Below, piece by piece: positions 43,996-53,534 of a stretch of 64,000 nt of DNA. A program made the position numbers and the translations under genes. Each line of letters begins with the position of its first letter. Within the stretch, counting starts at the first letter, position 1. Source of the stretch: CAILZL01 sp050248275 (GTDB taxonomy: Bacteria; Pseudomonadota; Gammaproteobacteria; Steroidobacterales; Steroidobacteraceae); NCBI GenBank assembly GCA_050248275.1, contig JBFWSR010000012.1, positions 37,541 to 101,540 on the forward strand. Direction: 5' to 3'. Below the pieces are notes generated by a model that saw only the letters and a program-made list of their open reading frames with translations, made no database searches and was not told where the DNA came from.

Positions 43996-45372
43996 TCAAG
44001 GTGCCGGACGAAAGCTGAGTCGCACCGCCAGACCCGGCGAAGCATCCTCCAGCGACAGCTCGGCGTGGTGAAAACGACACACCGCCGCCACCAGACTCAA
44101 GCCCAGGCCGGTACCCGGTTCAGCTTGCGCAGAATCCAGTCTCACAAAGCGCTGCAGGACGCGCTCGCGGTCGGCTGCCGGGATACCGGGACCATTGTCG
44201 CTGACACGCAGCACCACCGAGCTGGACTCGGCCTGCACGCTTGCGATGATGCATCCACCCGGCGGCGTGTACTTCACGGCGTTATCCAGCAGGTTGGCCA
44301 CCGCATGCGCCAGTAATTGCCGGCTGCCCTGCACGGCGCCGGCATCCAGCTGTGGCAATTCCAGCCGGATACCGCGCTGCTCGGCCAGAGGCGCATACAG
44401 CTCGGCGATCTCGCTTACCAGCTTGCCGAGATTCAACACGGCAATCTCGGCATTGGCTGCGCCACTTTGCGCCTGCGCAATGCGCAGCAGGGCTTCCAGT
44501 GTGCGCAACAGGGCATCGGCATCCTGCATGGCCGCTTCGATAGGCACTCGCCCGTCCGCTGGCGCCTGCTCCAGCGCCTGTTCCAACCGCATGCGCATGC
44601 GATTCAGCGGCCCGCGCAGATCGTGCGCCGTACCATCAATGACGAAACGCAAGGCCAGCGTCAGTTGCTCGATACGCTCCAGCAGCGCATTGAGATCGGT
44701 GGCCAGCTCATCCAGTTCATCGCCGCTGCCGCTGATCGGCAACCGTCGGGCGAAATCGCCCTTGGCAATATCCTGTCCGGCGCTGGCAATGGCGTGCACC
44801 TGATTCAGCAGACGACGATTCATCCACACGGCAATGACCGCGCCGATCAGCACCGACAACGCCAGCGCCAGCGCGCCGGCACGCTGCATGACCAGCGCCA
44901 ACCGCGCCCGCTCGATGACATCGGTGCCGATCAGCAGGCGATAGCCTTCCGGGAGAGTCACCAGCGCAGCACGGATCGGATGTTCGTCACCGCCCTGCCC
45001 ATCCTGTACCGTGACATTGAACTCAAACCACTTGCCGCGCTGGTTGTTCAACTGCGGCCAGGCATTGAGATTGCCCGCCAGCGGCCGCAGCGATTCATCG
45101 GCCAGCAGATACACCGAGCGCGAACTGTTCAGGCTCTGGCTGCGCGCCCGGACCACCGCCACCAGACCACGCAGCCCCAGGGTTGCATACTGTTCCGACA
45201 ATCCCTGCAACTGCGACTCCATGAGTTCCTCGGTGCCATCGTCAACCGCGCGCAACGTCAGTACATACACGCTGCTGAACAATGCCGCCGTGGTCAGCGC
45301 AAACACACCGATATAGATCAGCGCCAGACGAACGACGGTGGTGCGAAAAAAAGCGCGCGACAGCCTGGCCAT
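43996..45372 (-). CDS. Sensor histidine kinase
   Basis: A 458-residue OmpR-class kinase. TM1 is at about 13-37 and TM2 at about 165-184, with a periplasmic domain of about 125 residues between them. A HAMP linker (190-240) leads to the H box with His250 in GTAHDLRGPLNRM. The N box is LLDNAVKYTPPGG, the G1 box is DNGPGIP, and G2 is GTGLGLSL. It is the last gene of an operon mprF-acvB-regulator-kinase, 12 bp after the regulator gene. A likely signal is membrane or cationic-peptide stress (inference from context). Confidence 0.9.
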   Translation of the reverse strand: MARLSRAFFRTTVVRLALIYIGVFALTTAALFSSVYVLTLRAVDDGTEELMESQLQGLSEQYATLGLRGLVAVVRARSQSLNSSRSVYLLADESLRPLAGNLNAWPQLNNQRGKWFEFNVTVQDGQGGDEHPIRAALVTLPEGYRLLIGTDVIERARLALVMQRAGALALALSVLIGAVIAVWMNRRLLNQVHAIASAGQDIAKGDFARRLPISGSGDELDELATDLNALLERIEQLTLALRFVIDGTAHDLRGPLNRMRMRLEQALEQAPADGRVPIEAAMQDADALLRTLEALLRIAQAQSGAANAEIAVLNLGKLVSEIAELYAPLAEQRGIRLELPQLDAGAVQGSRQLLAHAVANLLDNAVKYTPPGGCIIASVQAESSSVVLRVSDNGPGIPAADRERVLQRFVRLDSAQAEPGTGLGLSLVAAVCRFHHAELSLEDASPGLAVRLSFRPAP

Positions 45373-45384
45373 TATGGATGTCTG

Positions 45385-46065
45385 TCAGCCAAGCTGATCA
45401 CCGAACAGATAACCGGCGCCGCGAATGGTGTGAATCAAGGGTTGCTTGAAGCCGCGATCCACTGCCTGGCGCAGACGGCTCATGTGCACATCGATGACAT
45501 TGGTCTGCGGATCGAAGTGCAGATCCCACACCTGTTCCAGCAACATCTTGCGCGTCACCACCTGTCCGGCATGTTTCATCATGAAAGCCAGCAATTCGAA
45601 TTCGCGTGTGGTCAGTTGCAGCTCCTGCCCGGCACGCTCGGCGGTACGCGCCATCAGATCGACCACCACATCGGCATAGGTCAGCCGCACGGCCGATTCC
45701 GCCTGTTGTCCGCGCCGCAGCAGCACTTCAATGCGGGCCAGCAGTTCGGCGAAGGCATAGGGCTTGGTGAGATAGTCATCGCCGCCGGCCCGCAGGCCGC
45801 GCACGCGATCATCCACTTCCGACAGCGCGCTGAGAATCAGGATCGGCATGTGGCGTCCCTGTTCACGCACTGCCTTGACGATCGACAGTCCATCCAGTCC
45901 GGGCAGCATGCGATCGGCAATGACCAGTTCCCACGACTGCTGCAAAGCCATGTTCAGACCGGCATGACCATCGGCCACATGCTCGGCACGATAACCCTGT
46001 TCGCACAAACCACGCAGCAGCAACTGCGCAGCCTCGATATCGTCTTCAATGATCAGAATGGTCAT
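45385..46065 (-). CDS. OmpR/PhoB-family response regulator
   Basis: A 226-residue regulator: acidic pocket Glu7-Asp8-Asp9, phosphorylation site Asp51 in LVIADRMLPG, Lys101 in YLTKPY. The C-terminal winged helix has LTTREFELLAFMMKHAGQVVTR and NVIDVHMSRLRQAVD. The start at MTILIIEDD (46065) is seven bases after the acvB stop, so it is co-transcribed with mprF and acvB. Its targets may include this operon (inference). Confidence 0.93.
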   Translation of the reverse strand: MTILIIEDDIEAAQLLLRGLCEQGYRAEHVADGHAGLNMALQQSWELVIADRMLPGLDGLSIVKAVREQGRHMPILILSALSEVDDRVRGLRAGGDDYLTKPYAFAELLARIEVLLRRGQQAESAVRLTYADVVVDLMARTAERAGQELQLTTREFELLAFMMKHAGQVVTRKMLLEQVWDLHFDPQTNVIDVHMSRLRQAVDRGFKQPLIHTIRGAGYLFGDQLG

Positions 46066-46072
46066 GACAGCG

Positions 46073-47590
46073 TTACAGTCGCGTGGTTTTGCCGGAATGC
46101 ACTTTATCATCTGCCGGTCTGGCGCCCGTGGGCTCCATGGTTAGCGCATTCCGCGCAGTCAGCCAGGCACGCACGATGGCGGCATGATCATCGTTGCAGT
46201 TATGCCCGCCGGGCAATGCCACTACCTGCGCCACACTGGCCGGCAGCTCACGGCATAACGATTCTTCATCATCGCGGCCATGCACACAGGTCACGGGAAT
46301 GCCTGCAACTGCCAGCTTTTCGACTTCCGGCCGTACCGGCTGTTCGCCAACCACCTGTCCCAGCCAGCCGGCCACATGGATTTCAAATGAGGTGCGCGGC
46401 AACAAGGACAGCAGCCCGACCGAAACAATGCGCGCACGGTCGCCTCCCGGCAGGGCATTGATGATGGCCGGCAACACATCGGCGCCGAACGAATAACCCA
46501 GCAAGCGCACGCGCGGACGCTGCCAAACCTGCGCATAGTGATTGATCAGCCGCGATAAATCCCCGGCTGCCTGCTGCGGCGTACGCGCCTGCCAGAAATA
46601 TTGCAGCGAACTCAGCGCCACTACCGATACGCCGGCAGCCGACAGGTCGTGCGCCATCTCCTGATCAAGCTCTGCCCAGCCGCCATCACCGGTCAACAAG
46701 ATCGCCAGCTCATCGCCGGCGCGCGTGCTCGGCACCACGGTCACCGGCAGATCGCTGACTTCGGGTGGCAGGCCGGCGATACTCGACAGCAGTCCCCGAT
46801 GGGCATTGAGGAAAGCATCGCGCCAGTCGCGCGGCTTCTCAAAAAAATGATTTACCCCGGGCAGGCTGTGTAACTCGGCCGCCGTCACCTGCGAGCTGAA
46901 CTGCCGAACCGTCGCCACGCTGCAATAGGAGTCCTGTTCGCCTTGCAGCACCACCCAGTTCGCTGACAACTCATGCACCGGCAACAACACGGACACTCGA
47001 GGCTGTCCCTGTCTGGGCGGCTTGCTCAATGTACCGCGTGGACTGCACAAGGCTGCCTGCAGATTCAGCTCGCTACAAAACCCGATGCTCATGCCGCCCT
47101 GAAACACGCCGCGCGATGCCTGGGCCAGCACCGCATAGACCAGCGCGGCGCCGGATGAGTATCCCGCCAGCACCGGCGGCAGATAACGTGGCATGCCCAG
47201 CGTTTTTTCCATGCTGTGCGCCAGCTCTTCAAAATCACTGTCCATGTAAACGCACTGATCCGTAGCGACATCCGCCGCCTGCAGATAAGCCACCGTATCG
47301 ATACCGATCACTGCGCTGCCAGCCTGCACCAGCAACTGCGCCATCGTCTGCATCAAGGGATCATCCCAGCGGCCATCGCCCGAGGCGAGAATCGTGACGC
47401 TACTGATGACGCCGCGCGGCTGGAATAACCGCACCGTGCCAAAGCGACCAAACGTTGCGGTGTTCGTATGCGGCTGCATCGAAACCGGCGGCGTTGCGGG
47501 TGCGGCCAGCGATACGCCAGTGCTCAGGTAGAACATACACAGGCACAGCAGGCATCCGACTTTCATCGTCATTGAATTCATCGCCCTCAT
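46073..47590 (-). CDS. acvB: AcvB/VirJ-family protein (lysyl-PG hydrolase type)
   Basis: A 505-residue exported protein with two VirJ-like alpha/beta-hydrolase domains. A signal peptide covers about residues 8-30. The first domain has SGDGRWDD (70-77) and a nucleophile-elbow-like AGYSSGA; the second has LTGDGGWAEL and LGYSFGADVLP, with the catalytic Ser and, later, GGHNCNDDH as the probable His region. In Agrobacterium and Rhizobium, AcvB hydrolyses lysyl-phosphatidylglycerol in the periplasm and is encoded with the synthase LpiA/MprF. Here mprF lies 6 bp upstream, matching that pair. Several in-frame ATGs make the exact start uncertain. Confidence 0.88.
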   Translation of the reverse strand: MRAMNSMTMKVGCLLCLCMFYLSTGVSLAAPATPPVSMQPHTNTATFGRFGTVRLFQPRGVISSVTILASGDGRWDDPLMQTMAQLLVQAGSAVIGIDTVAYLQAADVATDQCVYMDSDFEELAHSMEKTLGMPRYLPPVLAGYSSGAALVYAVLAQASRGVFQGGMSIGFCSELNLQAALCSPRGTLSKPPRQGQPRVSVLLPVHELSANWVVLQGEQDSYCSVATVRQFSSQVTAAELHSLPGVNHFFEKPRDWRDAFLNAHRGLLSSIAGLPPEVSDLPVTVVPSTRAGDELAILLTGDGGWAELDQEMAHDLSAAGVSVVALSSLQYFWQARTPQQAAGDLSRLINHYAQVWQRPRVRLLGYSFGADVLPAIINALPGGDRARIVSVGLLSLLPRTSFEIHVAGWLGQVVGEQPVRPEVEKLAVAGIPVTCVHGRDDEESLCRELPASVAQVVALPGGHNCNDDHAAIVRAWLTARNALTMEPTGARPADDKVHSGKTTRL

Positions 47591-47596
47591 CAGTTT

Positions 47597-50203
47597 TTAT
47601 TTGCTGACTATTTCCCGCAAGCCGCCGGCTATCAGACTGGTGACATCCAGCAAGACGCGCGGCAGCGCCAGACCACCGGGCGCAGCCAGATAACGCGGCT
47701 CCCACACCGGCGAAAATTTTTCCTTGTAACGACGCAGGCCTTCGAAGTTGTAAAAATGCCCGCCTACGTCGAACACCAGGTTGCCCATGCGATGCCAGAC
47801 TGGCGCCAGCGGATGCTGTTCCAGTCCCGACAACGGCGCCATGCCCAGATTGAACCAGCGATACCCCTGCGCCTTGCCCCACAGCATCACTTCCACAAAC
47901 AGATAATCCATCAGGCCATTGGGCGCGTGGGTCGAATGACGCATCAAGTCCACTGACAATTCCTCGCGAGTGTTGGTCGGCCAGAGATTCGCGAACGCCA
48001 CGATGCGTCCCTGTAAACGCACAATCGCGGTCGGGAACTGCGCTATATATTGCGGCGTGAAAAAGCCCACTGAAAAGCGCTTCTCATTGACCGACTTGGC
48101 GCCCAGCCAGTCCTGCGAAATCACGCCCAGTTCCTGCAACACACCGGCATCCAGCGGCGGTTGCAACACTTCAAAACTGACCCCTTCACGTTCCGCACGC
48201 CGGCGCGCGGTGCGGAACTGGGCACGATGACTGCCTTCCAGACTGAAATCCGGCAAATGCACGCGCGCTTCTTCGCCAAGCTTGAGCAATGCCAGGCCCA
48301 GATCCACATACAGTGGCAGAAACTCCGGCGTCACCTGATAGAACACGGTCCAGCCACCATGTTCATCAGACAGCTCGCGGAATGACCAGGCCAGTTCGTA
48401 GGCACGTTCGCTGGCTTCCTGTGAATTACCACGAGTCGCCACCACTGGATCGCCCATGGCGATCCAGCTGCGCCCGGACACCTGATACATCAGAAAGGCA
48501 TCCTGTTGCGGATGAATCAACAGCCGCTTGTCATTCAGCAGCGCCAGATTCGCCACGGCCCGCGGCGTCATGGTCACGATGTGCCGCGCGTGCGCAAAAG
48601 CGGCAGCATCTTCAGCCGGCAAGGCCGGCGCACCGGGTGACAGCCAGCGATACGCAATGACAGCAGCCACCAGCAGACTGATCGCCAATGCAGCACGCAA
48701 CATGCGCGGTGCATCGCCCGACCAGGCAAATGTCCACCACAGTTCATGCGAATAACTCACGTGACGATGCGCCAGCAAGCCTATCCACAACACGACGCCG
48801 ACGATGGTCGCCACGCCAAACAGCCAATGCAGGCTGACACGCGCTTCCAGCAAGGCGGCACGACGATAGAACGCACTGCGCGCGGCATACAGCAAAGAGC
48901 CGACCAGCAACATGATCGTGGCTTCCTCGTAATCCCAGCCCTTGAGCAGAGAGAACACGGCGCCTGCCGCCAGCAACGCCAATGCCAGTTGCCAGGCCAG
49001 ATGCACACGCCGGAACAAGGCATGCGAGAGGATGACCAGACCGAGCCCCGCCACACTGCCCAGCAGATGCGACAGTTCCAGAACCGGCAACGGCAGAATT
49101 GCACTCATGGTTTGCAAGCGCGCGTTGATGGCTGGCGTGGCGCCGGACAACAACAACACGCCGCCGGCCATCAGCACCGCTGCACCCAGCACCTGCGGCG
49201 CAACCGCGGACAGCCAGTCACGCGCCACGCCCGCGACCTTGCGTACATGATGACGCTGCAACCAGGCTTCATGTGCCGCCAGCATCAACGAAGCAAGCGC
49301 CAGCGGTCCCAGGTAATAGATGACGCGATACGCCACCAGCGACGCCAGCAGACGATCGACCGGAATGTTCGGCAACGCCAGAATCACCACCGATTCCAGC
49401 ACGCCCAGACCACCCGGCACATTGGCGATCATCACCGCCACCACGCTCAGCACATACACGGCCAGAAATGCCTGGTATGACACCGTCACCGGTTGCGGCA
49501 ACAACACATACAGACAAGCTGCGGCCAGACACAAATCGACAGCCGCCACGACCAACTGCGCCAGGGTCAATGGCACGCTGGGTAACACCAGCGACCATTG
49601 ACGCCATGCCAGGGGTTGCCGCTGCCGGTCGACCCAGAAGAAATAACCAGCCAGCGCCAACACCAGTGCTGCCGCCACTCCCTGCAGCCAGTTGGTCGAC
49701 AGATGCAACAGCACGCTGGCTTCAGCGGTCTGCGCCAGCAAGGCATAGGCAATCAATGCCGCGGAACCCAGCGCCGTAGTCACCACGCAGAAGACGCTCA
49801 TCAAAGCGACATGCGTGGCGGGCACACCCACCGAGCCATAGAGACGCAAGCGGATCGCAGCGCCGCTAAGGGTGGCAAAGCCGATATTGTGGCCCACCGC
49901 AAAGGCGATGAACGAGGCCATCATGCCGCGCGCGATGCGGACCGGCTGCTGCACGTAACGCAGCGCCAGCAGGTCGTAACCGGTGAGTACTACATAACTG
50001 GCCACTGCAAACAGCACTGCATACCACAACGTAGCTGCGGGCAGCCCGCGCAGTTGCCGGAACACATCGCGCAAGTGATATCCCGCCAGCGCGCGATGCA
50101 ACAGACTCAACACGGCAATCAGCACCAGCACCGACAATACCGGCAGCAGGTACTTGAGCCATGCGCGTCGTCGCGTGGCGATAGATTCGGGCTTCGGCTT
50201 CAT
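47597..50203 (-). CDS. mprF: Lysyl-phosphatidylglycerol synthase/flippase (MprF/LpiA)
   Basis: An 868-residue inner-membrane protein. The N-terminal flippase part (about 1-320) has many membrane helices, and further helices run to about 530. The C-terminal cytoplasmic synthase (DUF2156, about 560-868) has the FxTARRRAEREGVSFE segment and DYLFVEVMLWGKAQGYRWF followed by NLGMAPLSG. It transfers lysine (or alanine) from tRNA to phosphatidylglycerol and moves the product outward, lowering surface charge. The next gene is acvB, whose product removes the lysine. It is first in the operon with the two-component genes. Confidence 0.93.
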   Translation of the reverse strand: MKPKPESIATRRRAWLKYLLPVLSVLVLIAVLSLLHRALAGYHLRDVFRQLRGLPAATLWYAVLFAVASYVVLTGYDLLALRYVQQPVRIARGMMASFIAFAVGHNIGFATLSGAAIRLRLYGSVGVPATHVALMSVFCVVTTALGSAALIAYALLAQTAEASVLLHLSTNWLQGVAAALVLALAGYFFWVDRQRQPLAWRQWSLVLPSVPLTLAQLVVAAVDLCLAAACLYVLLPQPVTVSYQAFLAVYVLSVVAVMIANVPGGLGVLESVVILALPNIPVDRLLASLVAYRVIYYLGPLALASLMLAAHEAWLQRHHVRKVAGVARDWLSAVAPQVLGAAVLMAGGVLLLSGATPAINARLQTMSAILPLPVLELSHLLGSVAGLGLVILSHALFRRVHLAWQLALALLAAGAVFSLLKGWDYEEATIMLLVGSLLYAARSAFYRRAALLEARVSLHWLFGVATIVGVVLWIGLLAHRHVSYSHELWWTFAWSGDAPRMLRAALAISLLVAAVIAYRWLSPGAPALPAEDAAAFAHARHIVTMTPRAVANLALLNDKRLLIHPQQDAFLMYQVSGRSWIAMGDPVVATRGNSQEASERAYELAWSFRELSDEHGGWTVFYQVTPEFLPLYVDLGLALLKLGEEARVHLPDFSLEGSHRAQFRTARRRAEREGVSFEVLQPPLDAGVLQELGVISQDWLGAKSVNEKRFSVGFFTPQYIAQFPTAIVRLQGRIVAFANLWPTNTREELSVDLMRHSTHAPNGLMDYLFVEVMLWGKAQGYRWFNLGMAPLSGLEQHPLAPVWHRMGNLVFDVGGHFYNFEGLRRYKEKFSPVWEPRYLAAPGGLALPRVLLDVTSLIAGGLREIVSK

Positions 50204-50280
50204 GCAGCGATCTTCTGAGCGATCAACGGGATTGTTTTAGTGTTTTGCTCATGTCCGCAAGCGTATACCGAAACCGCCTG

Positions 50281-50321
50281 CTCCTGTCCTCCCTGAATTT
50301 AATTTCAGAGAGAGACAGGAG
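50281..50321. terminator. Long stem-loop after the HtrA gene
   Basis: A 17-bp left arm (50281-50297) pairs with an 18-nt right arm (50304-50321) with a single bulge and a short AT loop; the outer 8 bp are CTCCTGTC/GACAGGAG. It lies between the HtrA stop (50339) and the mprF start (50203). No T-tract follows on the minus strand, so termination would be inefficient; a processing or attenuation site is equally possible. Confidence 0.4.
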
Positions 50322-50338
50322 GGTTCGACCGTAAACTG

Positions 50339-51910
50339 TCAGTCATGTTCCCCGGCTGATTCCTTGCCGGAATTTGCAACCTTCGGCAAGGTGACCGCCA
50401 CAAACACGCGTGCCTGTTGCCGCTGAATCAGGAATGCCACCGGCTTGCCGCGCGGCAAACTGCGCACCACAGTCACGAACTGCCCGGGATCGTCAATCGC
50501 CTTGCCGCCCACCTTCAGCACGACGTCACCCGCCTCAATACCCGCATGGGCGGCTGGGCCTGGATTGACCTGCGTAATGAGCACGCCGCCGCTGGCAATC
50601 TCCAGCTGCCTGCGTTGCTTTTCGGTCAGGGCCTGCACGCTGACATTCAGAATGGCCTTGCCGGGTTTGCCCTCGGCATCTCTGGCGCCAGCCTGACGAT
50701 CATCATCCTTGAGCGTGCCAATGACAGGATGCAAGGTGAGTTCATGACCGTCACGCAAGACTTTCAGTTCGACCTTGCTGCCTGCCGGCATGGCGCCTAC
50801 CAGTGGCGGCAGATCGGCAGAATCATTCAAAGATTGTCCGTTGAAGCTGAGAACGACATCGCCGCTCTGCAAACCCGCTTTGCCCGCCGGCCCATCTTTA
50901 TCGACATCTCCCACCAGCGCACCCTGCGGTTTGTCCAGGCCAAACGATGCGGCCAGATCGCTGGTGACATTTTGCACCTGCACACCCAGCCAGCCACGAG
51001 TGACATGGCCATTCTTCTCCAGTTGCGCCACCGTACTGCGCACGGTGTTGATCGGAATGGCGAACGACAGGCCGGCAAAGCTGCCGGTGTTACTGTAGAT
51101 CTGCGAATTGATGCCCACCACTTCGCCGCGCGTATTGAACAACGGTCCGCCTGAATTGCCCGGGTTCACCGCCACATCGGTCTGAATGAACGGCACATAA
51201 GTTTCATTAGGCAAGCTGCGCCCCAAGGCGCTGACGATGCCTTGTGTAGCGCTGTAATCCAGACCGAACGGCGAACCGATAGCCAGCACCCATTCACCAA
51301 CGGATAACTCATCGGAATTACCCATTTTGACCACTGGCAGGTTCTTCGCATCGATCTTCAGCAGCGCCACATCGGTCTGTCGATCCTTGCCCAGCACTTT
51401 GGCCTGATACTCGGTGTTATCCAGCAAACGCACAGTGACCGTGTCTGCGCCGTCAACCACATGCGCATTGGTCAGAATCTTGCCGTCCGGCGAAATGATG
51501 AAACCCGACCCGGAGCCGCGCACTTCACGTTCCGACGGCTGCCGCTGACCAAAACCATGGAAAAATTGCCGGAATGGGCTGTTGTCGGGCAATTGATCGA
51601 ACGGACTGTCACGACCGTCGCCGCCTTCGCCCGCATCGTCATCTTCTTCATCGCCACGATTGCCAAACGGATTGAAGGCCATGATGCGCTGCTTGCCGCT
51701 CATGGTGATGTTCACCACGCTGGCCTTGTTGTCATGCACGATTTCGCGGAATTCCGGCAAACCCTGCGGCGTGGGCGCCGCATTGGTCATGGCCGCAGCG
51801 CGCGTGGGCGCCATGGAACCGGCCGGCGACTCCGCCAGGGCCCATACTGCCGCCAGCAGCCCGATACCCGCCATTGTCCAGGCGCCGCCCCTTGCACGTC
51901 GAACACGCAT
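50339..51910 (-). CDS. Periplasmic HtrA/Deg serine protease
   Basis: A 523-residue Deg protease. An N-terminal hydrophobic anchor or signal (about 10-27) is followed by a linker with an acidic run GDEEDDDAGEGGD (about 86-98). The trypsin-like domain has the triad His150 (TNAHVVD), Asp180 (TDVALLKI) and Ser253 (NPGNSGGPL). Two PDZ domains follow (about 305-400 and 425-510). It degrades or refolds misfolded envelope proteins. GGAGG six bases before the ATG at 51910 fixes the start. It lies between the YceI gene's terminator and mprF, all on the minus strand. Confidence 0.94.
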   Translation of the reverse strand: MRVRRARGGAWTMAGIGLLAAVWALAESPAGSMAPTRAAAMTNAAPTPQGLPEFREIVHDNKASVVNITMSGKQRIMAFNPFGNRGDEEDDDAGEGGDGRDSPFDQLPDNSPFRQFFHGFGQRQPSEREVRGSGSGFIISPDGKILTNAHVVDGADTVTVRLLDNTEYQAKVLGKDRQTDVALLKIDAKNLPVVKMGNSDELSVGEWVLAIGSPFGLDYSATQGIVSALGRSLPNETYVPFIQTDVAVNPGNSGGPLFNTRGEVVGINSQIYSNTGSFAGLSFAIPINTVRSTVAQLEKNGHVTRGWLGVQVQNVTSDLAASFGLDKPQGALVGDVDKDGPAGKAGLQSGDVVLSFNGQSLNDSADLPPLVGAMPAGSKVELKVLRDGHELTLHPVIGTLKDDDRQAGARDAEGKPGKAILNVSVQALTEKQRRQLEIASGGVLITQVNPGPAAHAGIEAGDVVLKVGGKAIDDPGQFVTVVRSLPRGKPVAFLIQRQQARVFVAVTLPKVANSGKESAGEHD

Positions 51911-52073
51911 GATCCACCTCCACTGAATAAAACATCCAATAGCAGGTCTGACCAGGCGCAACGCCAAACGACAGGAACATTACGGAGATTTAAGACAGCA
52001 ATCGGCAACTGTTGCGGTTCGCAGTACCGACCATGCATCTGCATGGATCATGGGGATTCAATGGCAAATAAAA

Positions 52074-52101
52074 AGGCTGTCACGATCACTCGTGACAGCC
52101 T
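52074..52101 (-). terminator. Rho-independent terminator of yceI-like gene
   Basis: A perfect 12-bp stem (52074-52085/52090-52101; AGGCTGTCACGA and its complement) with a TCAC-type 4-nt loop, followed on the minus strand by TTTTTATTTGCC. It lies 28 bp after the YceI-family stop and separates it from the HtrA gene. Confidence 0.9.
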
Positions 52102-52128
52102 GATGCAGCTGCACAATAAAAAACCGGA

Positions 52129-52710
52129 TTAATCCGCCTTGAGCGCCTCGACCTGGATGGCCAGTTTGACGTCCATCTTGAAGCCCATCTTGGCGCCGAA
52201 GTCGATGCCGAAGTCGGCGCGATTGAAGGTCGCCGACGCATCGGCGCCGCAGACTTCCTTCTTCATCATCGGATGCATCTTGCACAGGAAGCTGTTGATG
52301 GTCAGCGTCACCGGCTTGGTCACGCCATGCAGCGTCAACTCGCCATCCACCTGCGTCGGCACATCGCCGTTGAACTTGGTGAATTTGCCCTTGTAGGTCG
52401 CAGTCGGATATTTCTCGACATCGAACAGATCGCTGCCCTTGGCATGCTCATTCATCTTGGCATGGCCGAAGTCGATGGACGTGGTGTCAACGGTGATATC
52501 CACGCTGCCGGTATGCGCGGCGCGATCCAGTTGCACGGTGCCGCTGGTCTTGTCGAACTTGCCACGCCATACCGACAGGCCACCCATGTGGTCGGCTTCA
52601 AAACTGGGATAAGTGTGGTTCGGTTCGATGTTGTACAGCGTGGGCGCCGCCATCGCCATTCCCGATGCCAGCAGCAGCGAGAGAGCAGAAGCTGATTTGA
52701 TTTTCATCAT
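52129..52710 (-). CDS. YceI-family periplasmic lipid-binding protein
   Basis: A 193-residue protein with a signal peptide (cleavage after AMAA, about residue 22). The lipocalin-like YceI barrel shows YNIEPNHTYPSFEADHMG, VDTTSIDFGHAKMNEHAKG and LTLHGVTKPVTLTI, the usual YceI segments that bind isoprenoid or quinone-like lipids. Two Cys (FLCKMHPMMKKEVCGAD) could form a disulfide. GGAGATTTACG precedes the ATG. It is downstream of a cytochrome b561 gene by 65 bp, a common pairing that suggests quinone-linked redox work. Confidence 0.93.
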   Translation of the reverse strand: MMKIKSASALSLLLASGMAMAAPTLYNIEPNHTYPSFEADHMGGLSVWRGKFDKTSGTVQLDRAAHTGSVDITVDTTSIDFGHAKMNEHAKGSDLFDVEKYPTATYKGKFTKFNGDVPTQVDGELTLHGVTKPVTLTINSFLCKMHPMMKKEVCGADASATFNRADFGIDFGAKMGFKMDVKLAIQVEALKAD

Positions 52711-52775
52711 CGTAAATCTCCTTTGATATGCACAAATGTCGAAGCGAGACAGGAACAGGATTACCACGGTCGGGC

Positions 52776-53327
52776 TCAAGGCTGATTGCGCGTGAACCGC
52801 ATGCGCTTCAGCGTATCGTCATGATCGATGAAATGATGTTTCAGAGCTGCGGCAGCATGCAGAACAACAATAGCCAGCAACAACCAGCCAAGGGTTTCAT
52901 GCCTTTCCATCAAAGTCTGCGCAAGTTCCTTGTCCTTGCCCACCAGATTCGGCAACGGCACCAGGCCCAGATAAACAACGGGGTATCCGGCAGCATTGCT
53001 GTACACCCAACCAGACAGTGGCTGGAGAAACATCAGTACGTATAGCGATATATGCAATGCATGCGCCCCAAACCGCTGCCATGCCGGCATGGGCAACAAT
53101 GGCGGCGCCGGATGAGTGAGTCGCCACAGACTGCGCACTGCCGCCAGACCCAGCACGGTGATGCCGACCCATTTATGCCAGTTGAACATGCGCAGTTTCA
53201 GCGGACTGATGGCCAGTTCGGTCATGACCCAGCCCAGCGCAAAGGCGCAAATGATCAATCCAGCCATCAGCCAGTGCAAGGCAATGGCCGTATGAGTGTA
53301 GGTACCTGTCGATTCCGCCGGTTTCAT
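52776..53327 (-). CDS. Cytochrome b561 family protein
   Basis: A 183-residue four-helix dihaem membrane cytochrome. Candidate haem histidines are in IALHWLMAGLI, FNWHKWVGI, HALHISLYVL and IVVLHAAAALKHHFID. Family members move electrons between quinones and periplasmic acceptors. It starts at MKPAESTG (53327) and is followed by the YceI gene in the same direction, with no terminator between, so the two are likely one operon. Confidence 0.9.
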   Translation of the reverse strand: MKPAESTGTYTHTAIALHWLMAGLIICAFALGWVMTELAISPLKLRMFNWHKWVGITVLGLAAVRSLWRLTHPAPPLLPMPAWQRFGAHALHISLYVLMFLQPLSGWVYSNAAGYPVVYLGLVPLPNLVGKDKELAQTLMERHETLGWLLLAIVVLHAAAALKHHFIDHDDTLKRMRFTRNQP

Positions 53328-53534
53328 TGTTGTTAGCCCGTTAGCATGCAAAGAACTCTGTGTGGCCGGATGCATTCGCATGCGCTCTGACCTCGGTGAT
53401 CGACGCCGGTTCCGTCATGACAGCAAGACATTGCAACTCGCAACGCGATACCTGTGCGCCATCCTGCACGAATCCGGCGGCGCTTGCCAAGCGTATCCTC
53501 GATTCGACACAGGTTGGCGCCAGGATTCCCTGGC

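Noticed and set aside
44317..46461. 714-codon plus-strand open frame
   Set aside because: Antisense of the kinase, regulator and acvB genes, which all carry complete motifs.
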